Source: G965250275 sp965250275
GTDB lineage: Bacteria > Pseudomonadota > Alphaproteobacteria > Rhodobacterales > Rhodobacteraceae
NCBI GenBank assembly: GCA_965250275.1
Contig: OZ252297.1
Span: 3,534,001 to 3,598,000, forward strand
Direction: 5' to 3'
Length of the DNA: 64,000 nucleotides
Both the position numbers and the translations under genes were made by a program. The notes below the pieces were generated by a model that saw only the letters and a program-made list of their open reading frames with translations, was not told where the DNA came from and searched no databases. Below, in pieces: positions 7,022 through 14,645 of the stretch (the stretch's first letter is position 1; the number at the start of each line of letters is the position of its first letter).

Positions 7022-8635
7022 ATGAGCCGGAGACCAGAGATACTGGATGGAGAGCGACAGCGTGCCGTTGCAATGCTCGTTGCGCTGTCCTTCGGGCAAG
7101 CCGGCGCGATGGTCGCGACTGCGTTCGCCACGCGCGATGTGTTCATCCATCTTCGCAGCGGCAATGAGGCGCCCCCGCTCGCCGCTCTGGTGGTCTTGGC
7201 TGCGGGTGGTCTTGCACTCGCGGTCTGCCGTGCGCTCGAGGGCCGGGTTGGCGAGAAGGCCGGCCAGAGCTACGCCGCTGCGATCCGGCGCACGCTCTTC
7301 CAACACATCTCCCGCATGCCGCTCAGCGCGATCGCGCGCCGACGCTCCGGCGCGCTGGCCCTGCGCTATGTCGGCGACCTCGCAGCCTTCAAGGGTTGGA
7401 TCGCGCGCGGGATCGCCCGGCTTATCTCGTCTGCAGTGACCATTCCCGCAGCGCTACTCGTTCTTTTCCTCCTAGAGCCGTGGTTGTTTTTGGCCGCGCT
7501 CGGTCCTCTAGCGGCAGTGCTGATCGGGATCGGACTGCTCGGTGGGCCACTTGGCGCAGCGCATGCTGATCTGCGCAGCCGCCGAGCACGCCTTGCCGCT
7601 GCTATGGCCGAGCGGTTGCCGCAGGGCATCCAGTTGCGTCGCTCGGGCCGGATGCGCACGGAACTCAAGGCGCTGAAGGGTTGGTCCGACGAGGTCGCTG
7701 TGGCCGGCGTACGACGCGAAACGCTGGCAGCCACAGTCCGTGCGCTGCCCGATGCGGCGGCAGGCGTTGCTGCGGCGCTTTGTCTTGGCACGTGCATGTG
7801 GCTTGGACTTGGTGTGCCCGACGCTGTGGCTGCGCTGACAGCGCTTGCCATGATCATCTGGCCTTTGCGGCAATTGGCAGATGTCTCAGACCGACGGCGT
7901 GCGTTTCTTGTGGCGTCCGCCAAACTGGACCGGATGCTTGAGGCGCCCAGAATCGAGACGACCCGCAAAGCCGAGCTGGTGAAATCGGCACCTGCCATTC
8001 TCCTGGAATCGGCCCAGATGCCAAACGGCTCGCTTCTGGATCTACGGCTCGAAAACGGCGAGTTGCGACGGCTTTCAGGGCCGCCGGGGAGTGGCAAGAC
8101 TGTGCTGCTGCGCGCGCTGGCTGGCTTCGAGACCCCATTCCCCGCAAAGACGTTTAGTCTGTTTGGTTGCAGCCCCGGCGCTTCGAGCGCGGGCCGAGTC
8201 CTCTACCTTGGCAGCCGAGCGGCTGGTCTTGCCGGATCGCTCCGCCGCGAGGTCACGCTTGGTCTTGGGCGCACACCGGACGACGCAGAGATTGAAACCG
8301 CCCTCGAAACAGCAGGCCTTAGCGCACTGCTCGAGCGCATTGGGGGTTTGAAGGGTAAGGTGCTCGAAGGCCGGCGGAACCTGACCGCGACGGAGCAATC
8401 ACGCGTGCTCCTTGTTCGTGGGCTGCTTGCCCGCCCCGACATCGCCTTGATCGACGCAGATGACCTGGGGCTCGACCGTTCGAGCCTGGGCTTGCTCCTC
8501 GACCATCTCGATACGGTCTCTGCCTCCGGCCTGATAATCACATCGGATCCTGAACACGCGCTCCGCTTGGGGCACCCAATTGCGCTAAGCCCTGGCAAGT
8601 CGTTGGAAGCGGCCAAATGTGTCCGTTCAACATAG
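7022..8635 (+). CDS. Divergent ABC exporter half-transporter (CydC/CydD-like architecture)
   Basis: 537 residues. An N-terminal membrane domain has about six spans (residues 15-40, 53-72, 130-150, 155-178, 240-262, 268-285), followed by an ATPase domain. Walker A is intact (GPPGSGKT, 353-360). The signature motif is degraded (LTATEQSR in place of LSGGQ) and Walker B ends in IALIDADD, without the usual catalytic Glu after Asp. It may therefore hydrolyse ATP poorly, or pair with another subunit not in this window. GGAGG before the ATG is a good ribosome site. As last gene of the operon it suggests export of a product made or modified by the three preceding enzymes. Confidence 0.8.
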   Translation: MSRRPEILDGERQRAVAMLVALSFGQAGAMVATAFATRDVFIHLRSGNEAPPLAALVVLAAGGLALAVCRALEGRVGEKAGQSYAAAIRRTLFQHISRMPLSAIARRRSGALALRYVGDLAAFKGWIARGIARLISSAVTIPAALLVLFLLEPWLFLAALGPLAAVLIGIGLLGGPLGAAHADLRSRRARLAAAMAERLPQGIQLRRSGRMRTELKALKGWSDEVAVAGVRRETLAATVRALPDAAAGVAAALCLGTCMWLGLGVPDAVAALTALAMIIWPLRQLADVSDRRRAFLVASAKLDRMLEAPRIETTRKAELVKSAPAILLESAQMPNGSLLDLRLENGELRRLSGPPGSGKTVLLRALAGFETPFPAKTFSLFGCSPGASSAGRVLYLGSRAAGLAGSLRREVTLGLGRTPDDAEIETALETAGLSALLERIGGLKGKVLEGRRNLTATEQSRVLLVRGLLARPDIALIDADDLGLDRSSLGLLLDHLDTVSASGLIITSDPEHALRLGHPIALSPGKSLEAAKCVRST

Positions 8636-8660
8636 CAGGATGGTGGGCAATTCTTGGTCC

Positions 8661-8885
8661 GTTTTGGGCTCAAAACAGACATCCGACAGAAGCCTTAGCC
8701 CGCGAAACACCGGAGCGATCGAGGTCCTATCCAAGGCTCCTCTAGCGCGGCGCTTCGAAGAACCCTTTCAACAGCTGCTTTGCCTCTTCCACTCCAGTTC
8801 CATCGTTAACCTCTGGCACGCGGTAGCACAGTGGATGCGAAAAAACCCGCGGGCCGCGAGCCACCCCTCCGGACATCGAGTCGGC
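8661..8885 (-). pseudogene. Duplicated 3' end of tadA
   Basis: On the minus strand residues from about 8890 down to 8742 read GGVARGPRVFSHPLCYRVPE...LLKGFFEAPR-stop. This matches the TadA C-terminus encoded at 10033-10170 (GGVAQGPRVFSHPQCHHVPE...LLKEFFEALR-stop). Similarity continues past the stop into 8661-8741 against 9950-10032, including a shared GGGCTCAAAAC.GACATCCG. The core deaminase motifs are absent, so it is a dead fragment. It sits at the right edge of the 1.4-8.6 kb block. Confidence 0.85.
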
Positions 8886-9040
8886 GCGTTTGCAACGAAA
8901 TGCTTCAACTTCAAGACTCTGATCCCCCGTCACGACAAGACCTTCACCCTGCTCGAGGAATCAGCCGATGCCTTGAGAGCGGCCCTGCGCGACGTCAATC
9001 TCATCGAGCCGGAGGTCATGTCAGCGATCGAACTCTGAGA
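8858..9040 (+). repeat. Direct repeat, copy 2 (gene 3'-end remnant joined to tadA fragment)
   Basis: Homologous to 872-1060. The plus-strand frame FNFKTLIPRHDKTFTLLEE...VMSAIEL-stop is intact here, unlike copy 1. It overlaps and joins the duplicated tadA end at the TCGGCGCG junction near 8880-8888. The origin of the encoded peptide is not recognised. Confidence 0.72.
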
Positions 9041-9119
9041 TTTAACTTGGAAGGTGTACAGGTCGGCTATGCAGACGAAGCGCCATTTCGCATCGGATGC
9101 ACCAATGCCAGCTTGGCTG

Positions 9120-9788
9120 TTACACCAAATCGTTTTGTCGGGGATTATCTGGAGCAAAACGACACCCGGGATAATCCAGCATGAACGACGCCAGATCAGG
9201 GTTTCGTTCTTGGAGGTATGGATACAACTTCGCGACAGTCAGTGTATCGCGATCATCGTATGCTCCCAATTCCCGACTTATGATATCGACGTCTACGCCA
9301 TCTGCGAACATTTGGGCGGACCAAGCCACCCTTGATCCACCGTCTGCAGAGGCGAACCCCTCAATTGCATTGGCAGAGGTCACCAGATCAGAGCTAACCA
9401 AGCTAAGGCAACGCTGTGCGATCATTGCACAATTGTCGGAAAACCATTGCTCGAGTTTGATGAGAATGGGCTGATCTTCGATGGTCAGCCATTCACTTGG
9501 CGGTATCCAAGAATGCTGGTGATCAGCAATTGTTGTTGATAGCCCCCGGTACTTCCCTCTTGGCCCTGTTCCATCACATCCCGTACCGCCCTCGGTGCAT
9601 GCGCAATGGATTACGTGGGACAGAAAGAGATGCGTTTCTTCGAACGCGTCATTTTCAGAAGATGCGAGTTCTACCAACCAAGGCAGAGACGCAAAGGTCG
9701 CAGGAAAGATATCATCCTGATGATGCAGCTCCCCCCAGAAGAGTTCTTTGGCAGCGGCATTGTCCCATCGTTCGGAAAGTGCTTTCAA
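9120..9788 (-). CDS. HEAT-like hypothetical protein, possibly lacking its native start
   Basis: 222 residues from a TTG codon at 9786-9788. The open frame continues upstream without stop to 9905, and that extension encodes a stretch including IWSRLYGPYGNRSV. With LKALSERWDNAAAKELFWGELHHQDDIFPATFASLPWL it resembles the start of HEAT-repeat-like hypothetical proteins often found as immunity genes. No ATG or GTG is available in the extension, so the gene either uses TTG internally or has lost its 5' end through the rearrangements around tadA. It has cysteines CACTEGGTGC in the middle and no signal peptide. Function unknown. Confidence 0.55.
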   Translation of the reverse strand: MKALSERWDNAAAKELFWGELHHQDDIFPATFASLPWLVELASSENDAFEETHLFLSHVIHCACTEGGTGCDGTGPRGKYRGLSTTIADHQHSWIPPSEWLTIEDQPILIKLEQWFSDNCAMIAQRCLSLVSSDLVTSANAIEGFASADGGSRVAWSAQMFADGVDVDIISRELGAYDDRDTLTVAKLYPYLQERNPDLASFMLDYPGCRFAPDNPRQNDLV

Positions 9789-9954
9789 CTCCGTGTTGAC
9801 AGAACGGTTCCCGTAAGGGCCGTACAGACGGCTCCAAATTTTATCTGTAAAAGCGATTTTTATAACGCGCCTTCTGGAGATAGCATCAACCGTTCCCCAC
9901 GTAGTCTACAACGCAACAGCGGCCATTCAATCGCCCCGCAAAATCCATCAAGCT

Positions 9955-9974
9955 GGGCTCAAAACGGACATCCG
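9955..9974. repeat. Dispersed 20-bp element GGGCTCAAAACGGACATCCG
   Basis: One member of a short repeat family seen at 8666-8685, 9955-9974 and 62395-62414, and inverted at 39544-39559 and 44341-44354. The consensus is close to GGGCTCGAAGCGGACATTCG. All copies are intergenic. Confidence 0.55.
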
Positions 9975-10032
9975 AGAGAAACCTTGGGCCGGGAAGCATT
10001 TGGCTGGGTCGTGCTCCGTCCCGATAACCCGT

Positions 10033-10482
10033 CTACCGCAGCGCTTCAAAGAACTCTTTCAACAGCTGCTCCGCCTCATCTGCCGCAATCCCATCGTAGA
10101 TTTCGGGCACATGGTGGCACTGAGGGTGCGAGAAAACCCGCGGGCCCTGGGCCACGCCGCCAGTTTTCGGGTCGGGCGCACCGTAGTAGAGCCGCGCGAT
10201 CCGTGCATTGGCGATCGCCGTGGCGCACATGGCGCAGGGCTCCAGCGTGACATAGAGATCATGATCCACCAACCGCTCTGACCCGATCGCGACACAGGCC
10301 TCACGGATGGCAAGGATTTCGGCATGGGCGGTTGGGTCGTGGTGCTCGCGGGTTCGGTTCCCTGCAGCCGCCACAACCTCGCCACTCGGAGTCACGATCA
10401 CGGCGCCAACCGGAACTTCGCCCCGATCGGCGGCGGCGCGCGCCTCTTCAAGTGCCTGATTCATATGGGATTTGAAGACCAT
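10033..10482 (-). CDS. tadA: tRNA(adenine34) deaminase
   Basis: 149 residues. The zinc/cytidine-deaminase fold has HAEIL (catalytic His-Ala-Glu) and PCAMC (two cysteine ligands), and the N-terminus NQALEEARAAADRGEVPVGAV is typical of TadA. It converts A34 to inosine in tRNA-Arg(ACG), an essential step in decoding CGN codons. It is divergent from the pseudouridine synthase gene with a 61-bp gap. Its last about 140 bp are duplicated at 8742-8885, and part of its interior resembles 872-911, suggesting the locus was a recombination target. Confidence 0.95.
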   Translation of the reverse strand: MVFKSHMNQALEEARAAADRGEVPVGAVIVTPSGEVVAAAGNRTREHHDPTAHAEILAIREACVAIGSERLVDHDLYVTLEPCAMCATAIANARIARLYYGAPDPKTGGVAQGPRVFSHPQCHHVPEIYDGIAADEAEQLLKEFFEALR

Positions 10483-10543
10483 TCCACACCATGCCTGTCA
10501 ATGTCGCCTTTCGCAAGCAGGCCCGATGGGGTATGGCGCGGGA

Positions 10544-11344
10544 ATGAGCAAGCCAGCCCCTCCCGGCGATCGCATCGCCAAGGTCCTGTCGCGCGCCGGC
10601 GTGGCGTCGCGCCGCGAGGCGGAACGCATGATCGAAGCCGGACGCGTCAGCGTCAATGGCCGAAAGATCGACAGCCCCGCACTGAACGTGACCGAGGCGG
10701 ACAAGATCACACTGGACGGCAAACCCGTCAGGGCGCCGGAGCCGGCGAGGCTCTGGCTCTATCACAAGCCGGCGGGTCGGGTGACCACCACACGTGACGA
10801 AAAAGGCCGGCCAACCATTTTTGACGACCTGCCGGAAGACTTGCCACGGGTGATGAGTGTGGGCCGCCTCGATCTCAACTCTGAAGGGTTGCTGCTGCTG
10901 ACCAATGATGGCGGTATCAAACGGCGGCTAGAGCTTCCCAGCACGGGCTGGCTGCGAAAGTATCGGGTCAGGATCAACGGTCGGCCCGCTGACACCACTT
11001 TTGACCCCTTGCGCAAAGGTCTGGTTATTGATGGAGAGCGGTTTCAGCCCATGGCGGTCTCGCTCGACCGGCAGCAAGGGGCCAATGCCTGGCTGACGGT
11101 TGGGCTGCGCGAAGGGCGCAACCGCGAAATCCGGCGCGCGATGGAGGATATCGGGCTTGCGGTAAACCGTCTCATCCGCATTTCTTATGGCCCGTTTCAA
11201 CTGGGCAATCTCAAGCCCGGAGAGGTTGAAGAGGTTCGCCGGCGGGTCCTGCGGGACCAGCTGGGACTGGACGCAGAGCCGTCTGACAGCGCCAAACCCA
11301 AACGCGGCGGCAAACGCCCCCTTCGCAGAACGCGCCCGAAATGA
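10544..11344 (+). CDS. rluB: rRNA pseudouridine synthase (RsuA/RluB/RluE family)
   Basis: 266 residues from the ATG at 10544, since the S4 domain (DRIAKVLSRAGVASRREAERMIEAGRVSVNG) begins just after. The longer frame from 10472 adds unrelated residues. The catalytic motif GRLDLNSEGLLLLTNDG contains the conserved Asp, and LREGRNREIRR and RISYGPF follow as in RluB. The basic C-terminal tail (PKRGGKRPLRRTRPK) probably contacts RNA. It isomerises uridine in rRNA. The RluB assignment rather than RsuA or RluE is by overall feel. Confidence 0.88.
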   Translation: MSKPAPPGDRIAKVLSRAGVASRREAERMIEAGRVSVNGRKIDSPALNVTEADKITLDGKPVRAPEPARLWLYHKPAGRVTTTRDEKGRPTIFDDLPEDLPRVMSVGRLDLNSEGLLLLTNDGGIKRRLELPSTGWLRKYRVRINGRPADTTFDPLRKGLVIDGERFQPMAVSLDRQQGANAWLTVGLREGRNREIRRAMEDIGLAVNRLIRISYGPFQLGNLKPGEVEEVRRRVLRDQLGLDAEPSDSAKPKRGGKRPLRRTRPK

Positions 11345-11430
11345 TGCATGGCGCGTCCGGTTCCCCCTAGTCAGAATTGGACCCATCGCCTAGATTTCAA
11401 AGCGTGCTTCACTGGGGCAAGGGGTCCACT

Positions 11431-11520
11431 ATGTCCGGCAACGGGCTGCAAAAAATCGCATATGCCGCCCTTCTGGTGGTTTTGTTCGGTGTTGCAACCG
11501 GCTGGCTTGGAGGTCTTTGA
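11431..11520 (+). CDS. Very small predicted membrane peptide (29 aa)
   Basis: The ATG at 11431 opens a 29-codon frame (MSGNGLQKIAYAALLVVLFG...) ending at the TGA at 11518-11520. It encodes a short polar head, a single hydrophobic span and a glycine-rich end. AAGGGG lies 7 bp upstream, a good ribosome site. The stop is 3 bp before the XpaC-like gene ATG, so coupled translation is likely. This is a sequence-only call that gene finders would usually miss. Confidence 0.55.
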   Translation: MSGNGLQKIAYAALLVVLFGVATGWLGGL

Positions 11521-11523
11521 CCC

Positions 11524-12411
11524 ATGGCCCGGCGATATGGTGGAAAGTACAGCCCTGACGCAGATCAGGATACAGCCGCGGAAGCCGAGCCTGCCCAGTT
11601 TCGCGGGGCGCGCGTCGACCCGGCTGGCGCGCGCGCCAACGTGCTGTTCGTTCCGGCGATCATTCTGGTGGCCTTGTCTTTCGACGATGGTGCGATTGGC
11701 CTGACCCTCGGCCTGATCGCCGCCGGCATCCTGACCTTGGCCGCCTGGCTGCTGCGCGAAGGACTGCGCGCCGAAGCCGCGTATAATGCGCGCAAGGTCG
11801 CCAAGCGTCCCGCTTTTCCCCGCAAGATGGCTGCCAGCCTGTTGACAGGCGCGGGTGTTGCCATTGCCGCTTACAAGAATGAACCGGGGCTCGTTGCCCC
11901 CTTGCTCTTTGGCGGGGCCGCCGTGGTCCTGCATGGGCTCAGCTTTGGCATCGACCCCCTCAAGGACAAAGGCCTCGAAGGCATCGACAGTTTTCAGCAA
12001 GATCGCGTTGCCCGCGCCGTCTCGGAGGCAGAAGGTTACCTCGACGGAATGCAAGACGCGATCAAACGCGCCGGGGATCAAAAGATCTCGGCCAGGGTCG
12101 AGCGGTTTCAGACCACGGCTCGCGAACTCTTTCGCACCGTGGAGGAGGATCCGCGCGACCTCAGCGGTGCGCGCAAGTACCTGACTGTTTATTTGAAAGG
12201 TGCGCGTGACGCGACGGCCAAGTTCGCAGACGTTTATGCCCGCACCCACGACGCACAGGCGCGGTCCGATTATCTGGAATTGCTGGATGATCTGGAAAAG
12301 AACTTCGCTGCGCGGACCCGCAAGATGCTGCTGGATGACCGAAGCGATATGACGGTTGAAATCGAAGTCTTGCGCGAACGACTGCAGCGCGAGGGATTGC
12401 GCACCGAATGA
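11524..12411 (+). CDS. XpaC-like (5-bromo-4-chloroindolyl phosphate hydrolysis family) membrane protein
   Basis: 295 residues. A basic N-terminus is followed by two hydrophobic hairpins (about 38-77 and 100-140). A soluble helical region then has a recurring Q/E-D pattern (AVSEAEGYLDGMQDAIKRAGDQKI...FQTTARELFRTVEEDPRDLSGARKYLTVYL), typical of XpaC family proteins encoded next to TelA. The historic name comes from an indicator assay; the true role is unknown, and association with TelA suggests membrane or toxic-anion stress. It is 3 bp after the 29-codon peptide and 30 bp before telA. Confidence 0.82.
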   Translation: MARRYGGKYSPDADQDTAAEAEPAQFRGARVDPAGARANVLFVPAIILVALSFDDGAIGLTLGLIAAGILTLAAWLLREGLRAEAAYNARKVAKRPAFPRKMAASLLTGAGVAIAAYKNEPGLVAPLLFGGAAVVLHGLSFGIDPLKDKGLEGIDSFQQDRVARAVSEAEGYLDGMQDAIKRAGDQKISARVERFQTTARELFRTVEEDPRDLSGARKYLTVYLKGARDATAKFADVYARTHDAQARSDYLELLDDLEKNFAARTRKMLLDDRSDMTVEIEVLRERLQREGLRTE

Positions 12412-12441
12412 TCATTACCCCTTATTTAAGGAATACCACCC

Positions 12442-13632
12442 ATGTCTGAGACCGTGAAACAGAAAGCCAAGGACAGCGAAGCCGAGGTTGCGGAAGTTGC
12501 TGCGGTCGAACTGCGAGAACCCAGCACCGAGATCGTGCCGCTGGAGGCCGCGGATGCACCGCTGGGCGACGAGATCCGCAAACGCATGGCCGAAATTGAA
12601 ATGGACAACACCGGTTCGATCGTGGCGTTTGGATCAAGGGCTCAGGCGGAATTGCAGGAAATCAGCCAAGCGATGCTGGCAGACGTCCGCAACAAAGACG
12701 TCGGTCCGGCAGGCGACAGTCTGCGCGACATCGTAACCACCATCCGGGGTTTTTCGGTCAGCGAGCTCGATGTGCGCCGCAAGCAAAGCTGGTGGGAGAA
12801 ACTCCTGGGCAAAGCGGCGCCGTTTGCCCAGTTCACCGCAAAATTCGAAACCATTCAGACCCAGATCGACAATATCACGGACGATCTTTTGAGCCATGAG
12901 CATACCTTGCTGAAGGACATCAAGTCGCTGGACATGCTCTATGACAAGACGCTGGGCTTTTACGACGAACTGGCCCTCTACATCGCGGCGGGCGAAGAAA
13001 AGCTGAAACTGCTGGACAGCACCGATATCCCGGCCAAAGAGGCAGAGATGAACGCCGCGCCCGAAGCTGATCAGGTGATGCAGGCGCAGGAACTACGGGA
13101 TCTGCGCGCCGCGCGCGACGATCTGGAACGCCGGGTGCACGATCTGAAACTCACCCGCCAGGTCACCATGCAGTCGCTGCCCTCCATCCGGCTGGTTCAG
13201 GAAAACGACAAAAGCCTTGTGACCAAGATCAACTCAACGCTGGTGAACACCGTCCCGCTTTGGGAAACCCAGCTGGCTCAGGCGGTCACAATCCAGCGCA
13301 GCGCCGAGGCTGCCGCCGCGGTGAAGGATGCAAATGATCTGACCAATGAGCTGTTAACGTCCAACGCCAAGAACCTGCGTGACAGCAACAAGCTGATCCG
13401 TGAGGAAATGGAGCGTGGCGTGTTTGACATCGAGGCTGTGAAGGCTGCGAATGCCGATCTGATCGGTACCATTCAGGAAAGCCTTCAGATCGCCGACGAA
13501 GGCAAAGCCAAACGCGCGGCGGCAGAGGAAGACCTGAAGAAGATGGAGGCCGAACTGCGCGACACATTGGCAGCCGCCAAGGCCCGAAGCGATGGGTTGG
13601 GCGACACTGCAGGAACAGCGGTTCCGAACTGA
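12442..13632 (+). CDS. TelA-family toxic anion resistance protein
   Basis: 396 residues, mostly alpha-helical coiled coil, cytoplasmic. Conserved TelA stretches are visible: AFGSRAQAELQEISQAML, WWEKLLGKAAPFAQF, FETIQTQIDNI, HEHTLLKDIKSLDMLYDKTL and MQSLPSIRLVQENDKSLVTKI. TelA proteins associate with tellurite and cationic-antimicrobial resistance in other bacteria; the direct activity is not known. It is encoded between the XpaC-like gene and a DUF2927 lipoprotein gene in the same operon (AAGGA before the ATG). Confidence 0.9.
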   Translation: MSETVKQKAKDSEAEVAEVAAVELREPSTEIVPLEAADAPLGDEIRKRMAEIEMDNTGSIVAFGSRAQAELQEISQAMLADVRNKDVGPAGDSLRDIVTTIRGFSVSELDVRRKQSWWEKLLGKAAPFAQFTAKFETIQTQIDNITDDLLSHEHTLLKDIKSLDMLYDKTLGFYDELALYIAAGEEKLKLLDSTDIPAKEAEMNAAPEADQVMQAQELRDLRAARDDLERRVHDLKLTRQVTMQSLPSIRLVQENDKSLVTKINSTLVNTVPLWETQLAQAVTIQRSAEAAAAVKDANDLTNELLTSNAKNLRDSNKLIREEMERGVFDIEAVKAANADLIGTIQESLQIADEGKAKRAAAEEDLKKMEAELRDTLAAAKARSDGLGDTAGTAVPN

Positions 13633-13642
13633 AACTGGCGCA

Positions 13643-14620
13643 ATGCAAGGATCGACCCGGACACATCCAAGATGGCGCGGAGTAGTCGCGCTGCTGGCGT
13701 TTCTGCCATTGATGTCCTGCGATCTGTTCATGCCCGCAATGTCAGTCCCCGTTCCGCCAGAACGACCATCGGATCTGGAAACCGCGGTTGCCGAACCGCA
13801 GCCCCCATCAGAGGAGAGCATGGCGCTCGCCCGGTACTACACCGCCGTGCAAAATGACCTGCTGACACGGGGGCTTTTGCGCACAGATGGCGGCGGGCCG
13901 GATACCCCCTTTTCGCCGGATGATCTGGCACGCAACTTCGAGACCATCGCCTTTTTCGATGAATACTCCCGCAACGGGAGTGCGGCGATCCGTGCAGATG
14001 GCGCGGGTGGTCGGCTCAGCCGCTGGGACGCCCCGGTCCGGGTCAAAGCAGAGTATGGCCCCAGCGTGCCTCTGACCCGCCGCGAACGGGATGCAAAGCA
14101 GATCGCATCTTATGTCCCACGGCTGGCCCGGATCACTGGGCATCCGATCATGCTGACTGAGCGCAATTCCAACTTCCTGGTCTTCGTGGCCGGCGAAGAC
14201 GACGGTGCCTTTATGGAGAGGCGTTTGCGCGAAATGATCCCGCGTATCAGCCGCAGTGAGATTGATATTTTCCTGGACCTGCCCCGGTCGATCTATTGTC
14301 TGGTGGTGGCTTTTTCGTCAAACGACACGCCTCAAACCTACACACGCGCCGTTGCGCTGGTGCGCGCTGAACATCCCGATCTGGTCCGTCAGGCCTGTAT
14401 CCACGAGGAACTGGCACAGGGGTTGGGTCTGGCCAATGACAGCCCTGCCGCGCGTCCCTCGATCTTCAACGATGATGACGAATTTGCGCTGCTGACCACC
14501 CATGACGAACTGCTGTTGAAAATGCTGTACGACCCGCGGCTGCGCCCCGGCATGACCGCCGACGAGGCGCGTCCGGTTTCGCGGATTATCGCGCGTGACG
14601 TGATGGGTCAGGCGCTGTGA
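13643..14620 (+). CDS. DUF2927 family lipoprotein
   Basis: 325 residues from the ATG at 13643. The frame opens 51 bp earlier inside telA, but this start gives a proper lipoprotein signal with lipobox LMSC (VVALLAFLPLMSCDLF). The C-terminal half has a DUF2927-like segment: QACIHEELAQGLGLANDSP..RPSIFNDDDEFALLTTHDELLLKMLYDPRL. An ACIHEE..Q motif in this family recalls metallopeptidase helices, but no HExxH is present. It is probably membrane-anchored in the periplasm. It is 10 bp after telA and 25 bp before the SPFH gene, in the same operon. Confidence 0.85.
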   Translation: MQGSTRTHPRWRGVVALLAFLPLMSCDLFMPAMSVPVPPERPSDLETAVAEPQPPSEESMALARYYTAVQNDLLTRGLLRTDGGGPDTPFSPDDLARNFETIAFFDEYSRNGSAAIRADGAGGRLSRWDAPVRVKAEYGPSVPLTRRERDAKQIASYVPRLARITGHPIMLTERNSNFLVFVAGEDDGAFMERRLREMIPRISRSEIDIFLDLPRSIYCLVVAFSSNDTPQTYTRAVALVRAEHPDLVRQACIHEELAQGLGLANDSPAARPSIFNDDDEFALLTTHDELLLKMLYDPRLRPGMTADEARPVSRIIARDVMGQAL

Positions 14621-14645
14621 ACAAACTTCAAAGGAGGACCCCTGA

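Noticed and set aside
9606..10250. Plus-strand frame over tadA and the HEAT-like gene
   Set aside because: Antisense shadow spanning two genes and an intergenic region.
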